Shown here in pieces: positions 5,339-6,925 of a stretch of DNA of 6,925 nucleotides; within the stretch, counting starts at the first letter, position 1, and the number at the start of each line of letters is the position of its first letter. Origin of the DNA: Clostridiales bacterium UBA1380 (lineage in GTDB: Bacteria; Bacillota; Clostridia; Oscillospirales; CAG-272). A program made the translations under genes and the position numbers. The stretch spans positions 1 through 6,925 of the forward strand of contig DBRA01000062.1 in NCBI GenBank assembly GCA_002305445.1. Direction: 5' to 3'. The notes under the pieces were generated by a model. It made no database searches. It saw only the letters and a program-made list of their open reading frames with translations, and had not been told where the DNA came from.

Positions 5339-6100
5339 ATGAACACTACGAAGAAAATTCTGTCGGCTTTTTTAGCCGCCGTGCTGCTCGCCGCCGCTAT
5401 GATGACGGTATCGTGCGGCAATGATTCGTCGGGCGAGCTCGTGATGGCCACCAACGCCCAGTTTGAGCCGTACGAGTTTTACGGGGACGACGGTAAAATC
5501 ACCGGCATCGACGTCGAAATCATGACAAAGATAGCTGAAAAGCTCGGCAAGACGCTGCGCATTGAGGATATGGACTTCGACTCCATCGTCGCCGCCGTAC
5601 AGACCGGCAAGTGCGACGTCGGCGCCGCCGGCCTTTCCATCACCGAGGAGAGAAAGCAGTTCGTCAACTTCACCGATACATATACGACCGCTAAGCAGGT
5701 CATAATCGTTAAGGAAGACAGCGACATCGCGGGACCGGACGACTTAACCGGCAAGATCATCGGCACGCAGACCGGCACCACCGGCGAGCTCTACGTCACC
5801 GACGACTATGAAGCCGAAGGCCTTGCCACCGTCGAACGCTTCAAGTCCGGCAACGAAGCCGTCCTCGCTCTGACTCAGGGCAAGGTCGACTGCGTCGTCA
5901 TCGACAACAACCCCGCCGAAGTCTTCGTGCAGAAGAACCCGGGACTGAAGATTCTCGAGACCGAATACACCCTCGAGGAGTACGCGTTCGCCGTCGCGAA
6001 AGGGAATAATGACCTGCTTGAAAAAATCAACAAGGCTGTTGCGGAACTTAAAGAGTCCGGCGAGCTTCAGGCTATCATCGACAAGTACATCCACGACTGA
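5339..6100 (+). CDS. Polar amino acid ABC transporter, substrate-binding lipoprotein (family 3)
   Basis: The extracellular binding protein of an amino acid importer, 253 residues. The N-terminus has a basic NTTKKI, a hydrophobic core (8-22) and a lipidation-type cysteine C26 in TVSC, although Thr at -3 is atypical for a lipobox. The mature part follows the SBP_bac_3 pattern: LVMATNAQFEPYEF, the GIDVEIMTKIAEKLG helix, FDSIVAAVQTGKCDVGAAG, then the ITEERKQFVNFTDTY segment, where the family Arg contacts the substrate carboxylate. A late VDCVVIDNNPAEVFV and a C-terminal LQAIIDKYI helix complete it. GGGAG is 7 bases before the ATG at 5339. The reading frame is open back to 5075, but that would cross the promoter and spoIIGA. 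The permease follows after a hairpin. The amino acid (Gln, Cys/cystine, Arg or His class) cannot be told from sequence alone. Confidence 0.93.
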   Translation: MNTTKKILSAFLAAVLLAAAMMTVSCGNDSSGELVMATNAQFEPYEFYGDDGKITGIDVEIMTKIAEKLGKTLRIEDMDFDSIVAAVQTGKCDVGAAGLSITEERKQFVNFTDTYTTAKQVIIVKEDSDIAGPDDLTGKIIGTQTGTTGELYVTDDYEAEGLATVERFKSGNEAVLALTQGKVDCVVIDNNPAEVFVQKNPGLKILETEYTLEEYAFAVAKGNNDLLEKINKAVAELKESGELQAIIDKYIHD

Positions 6101-6119
6101 AGCACAACTCAATAAAAAC

Positions 6120-6151
6120 CGCGGAGACGGTCAAACCGTCTCCGCGATTTT
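6120..6151 (+). terminator. Hairpin with weak T-tract between binding protein and permease
   Basis: A perfect 12-bp stem, 6120-6131 with 6135-6146, encloses the loop CAA and is followed by ATTTT. It lies 20 bases after the binding-protein stop and 40 bases before the permease start. The short T-tract suggests partial termination, or protection of the upstream mRNA end, either of which would give more binding protein than permease. Confidence 0.75.
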
Positions 6152-6190
6152 CGGTAATCAGTGAAATATTGGAGTTAAGTATATAATTTT

Positions 6191-6919
6191 ATGAATCCTC
6201 CGTCATCTACAAATCCGGTACAGTACTTTTTCGAGTGGTTTGCGTATCGGTTCTGGCTCAACTTCATAGACGCCACGCGCTGGAAATTCATCACCGACGG
6301 CCTTCTCATAACGCTCGAGGTGACTCTTTTCGCAGTGCTCATCGGCGTCTTCATCGGTGTGATCATAGCGATAATACGCACCGCGCACGATAAGAACGGC
6401 AACTTCCGCTTCCTCAACGCGATTGCGAAGCTCTATCTTACGGTGATCCGCGGCACGCCTGTCGTCGTGCAGCTGCTCATCATATATTTCGTCATATTCG
6501 GTTCCGTCGCGGTCGACAAGGTGCTCGTCGCTGTGCTCGCGTTCGGCATCAACTCGGGCGCGTATGTCGCCGAGATTTTCCGCGGCGGCATCATGGCGGT
6601 CGACAACGGCCAGTTTGAGGCCGGCCGCTCACTCGGCTTCAACTACGCGCAGACGATGTGGTACATCGTGCTGCCGCAGGCGTTCAAAAGCGTGCTGCCC
6701 GCGCTCGGCAACGAGCTGATTACTATGCTGAAGGAGACGTCTGTCGCGGGCTATATCGCGCTGCAGGACCTGACAAAAGCGGGCGACATCATCCGCTCGC
6801 GCACGTTCGACGCGCTGTTTCCGCTTATCACCGTCGCGCTTATCTACCTCGTCATAGTTATCGGTCTCGAAAAACTGATGGGACTGCTCGAAAGGAGGCT
6901 GCGCCGCAGCGACCGCTGA
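6191..6919 (+). CDS. Polar amino acid ABC transporter permease (HisM/GlnP type)
   Basis: A membrane subunit of 242 residues, complete in the window. Hydrophobic segments lie at about 37-62, 91-103, 107-127 and 210-228, with a probable further one near 170-190. The family motif VIRGTPVVVQLLI follows the first helix. The ATPase-contacting EAA loop begins at E143 (EAGRSLGFNYAQTMWYIVLPQAF, shown by its key residues E143, G145, G149, LPQAF). The late stretch LKETSVAGYIAL is also characteristic. The C-terminus is basic (ERRLRRSDR). Its partner is the binding protein upstream. The ATPase is not visible; only 6 bases remain after the stop. The nearest ribosome-binding sequence, GGAG at 6171-6174, is 16 bases from the ATG, which is long. 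A TAA at 6176-6178 and the lack of another start codon in the region leave this ATG as the only sensible start. Confidence 0.94.
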   Translation: MNPPSSTNPVQYFFEWFAYRFWLNFIDATRWKFITDGLLITLEVTLFAVLIGVFIGVIIAIIRTAHDKNGNFRFLNAIAKLYLTVIRGTPVVVQLLIIYFVIFGSVAVDKVLVAVLAFGINSGAYVAEIFRGGIMAVDNGQFEAGRSLGFNYAQTMWYIVLPQAFKSVLPALGNELITMLKETSVAGYIALQDLTKAGDIIRSRTFDALFPLITVALIYLVIVIGLEKLMGLLERRLRRSDR

Positions 6920-6925
6920 CGGACT

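Noticed and set aside
6182..6187. TATAAT just before the permease ATG as a promoter
   Set aside because: The start point would fall inside the first codons and no -35 lies at a suitable distance.

Overview
This window looks like chromosomal DNA of an endospore-forming, fairly GC-rich member of the Bacillota, most likely a clostridial lineage. The evidence is the spoIIGA-sigE sporulation pair, AGGAGG-type ribosome binding sites, SigA-type promoters and a clostridial-type 85-residue thioredoxin-fold protein. I cannot name the species. Eight protein genes are well supported, plus one candidate leader peptide. There are no rRNA, tRNA, CRISPR or transposase genes, and nothing suggests a prophage or mobile island.

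Left part (1-3401). A small glutaredoxin-like protein is encoded on the minus strand (48-305). A roughly 300-base intergenic region separates it from a plus-strand run: a CorA-type divalent-cation channel (612-1559), a GHMP sugar kinase of the galactokinase superfamily that most resembles galacturonokinases (1626-2912), and ribonuclease HI (2926-3363). The gaps are 66 and 13 bases, and I see no terminator before 3351-3401, so the three genes may share a transcript although their functions are unrelated. The intergenic region holds divergent promoters, a tandem Spo0A-box-like motif just after the predicted glutaredoxin start point, and a leader of about 140 bases before corA. That leader carries a 15-codon Glu/Pro-containing ORF followed by two mutually exclusive hairpins, the second touching the corA ribosome binding site. 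It is the most interesting regulatory candidate here.

Middle (3464-5195). On the minus strand, spoIIGA (membrane-embedded aspartic protease) is followed 25 bases later by sigE (pro-sigma-E), as in the classical spoIIG operon. SpoIIGA removes the N-terminal pro-sequence of SigE to start mother-cell gene expression during sporulation. The forespore sigma gene sigG, which often follows sigE, is absent; rnhA converges there instead. The two transcription units meet at a perfect 24-bp inverted repeat that can terminate in both directions and includes the last codons of rnhA.

Right part (5262-6919). Divergent from spoIIGA, behind a perfect consensus SigA promoter, lie a family 3 solute-binding lipoprotein and a HisM/GlnP-type permease of a polar amino acid ABC importer. 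A hairpin with a weak T-tract separates them and probably keeps the binding protein in excess. No ATPase gene is visible; it may lie just past the right edge.

Most of the window is ordinary core genome. The notable points are regulatory: the corA leader, the perfect palindrome and the Spo0A-like boxes.
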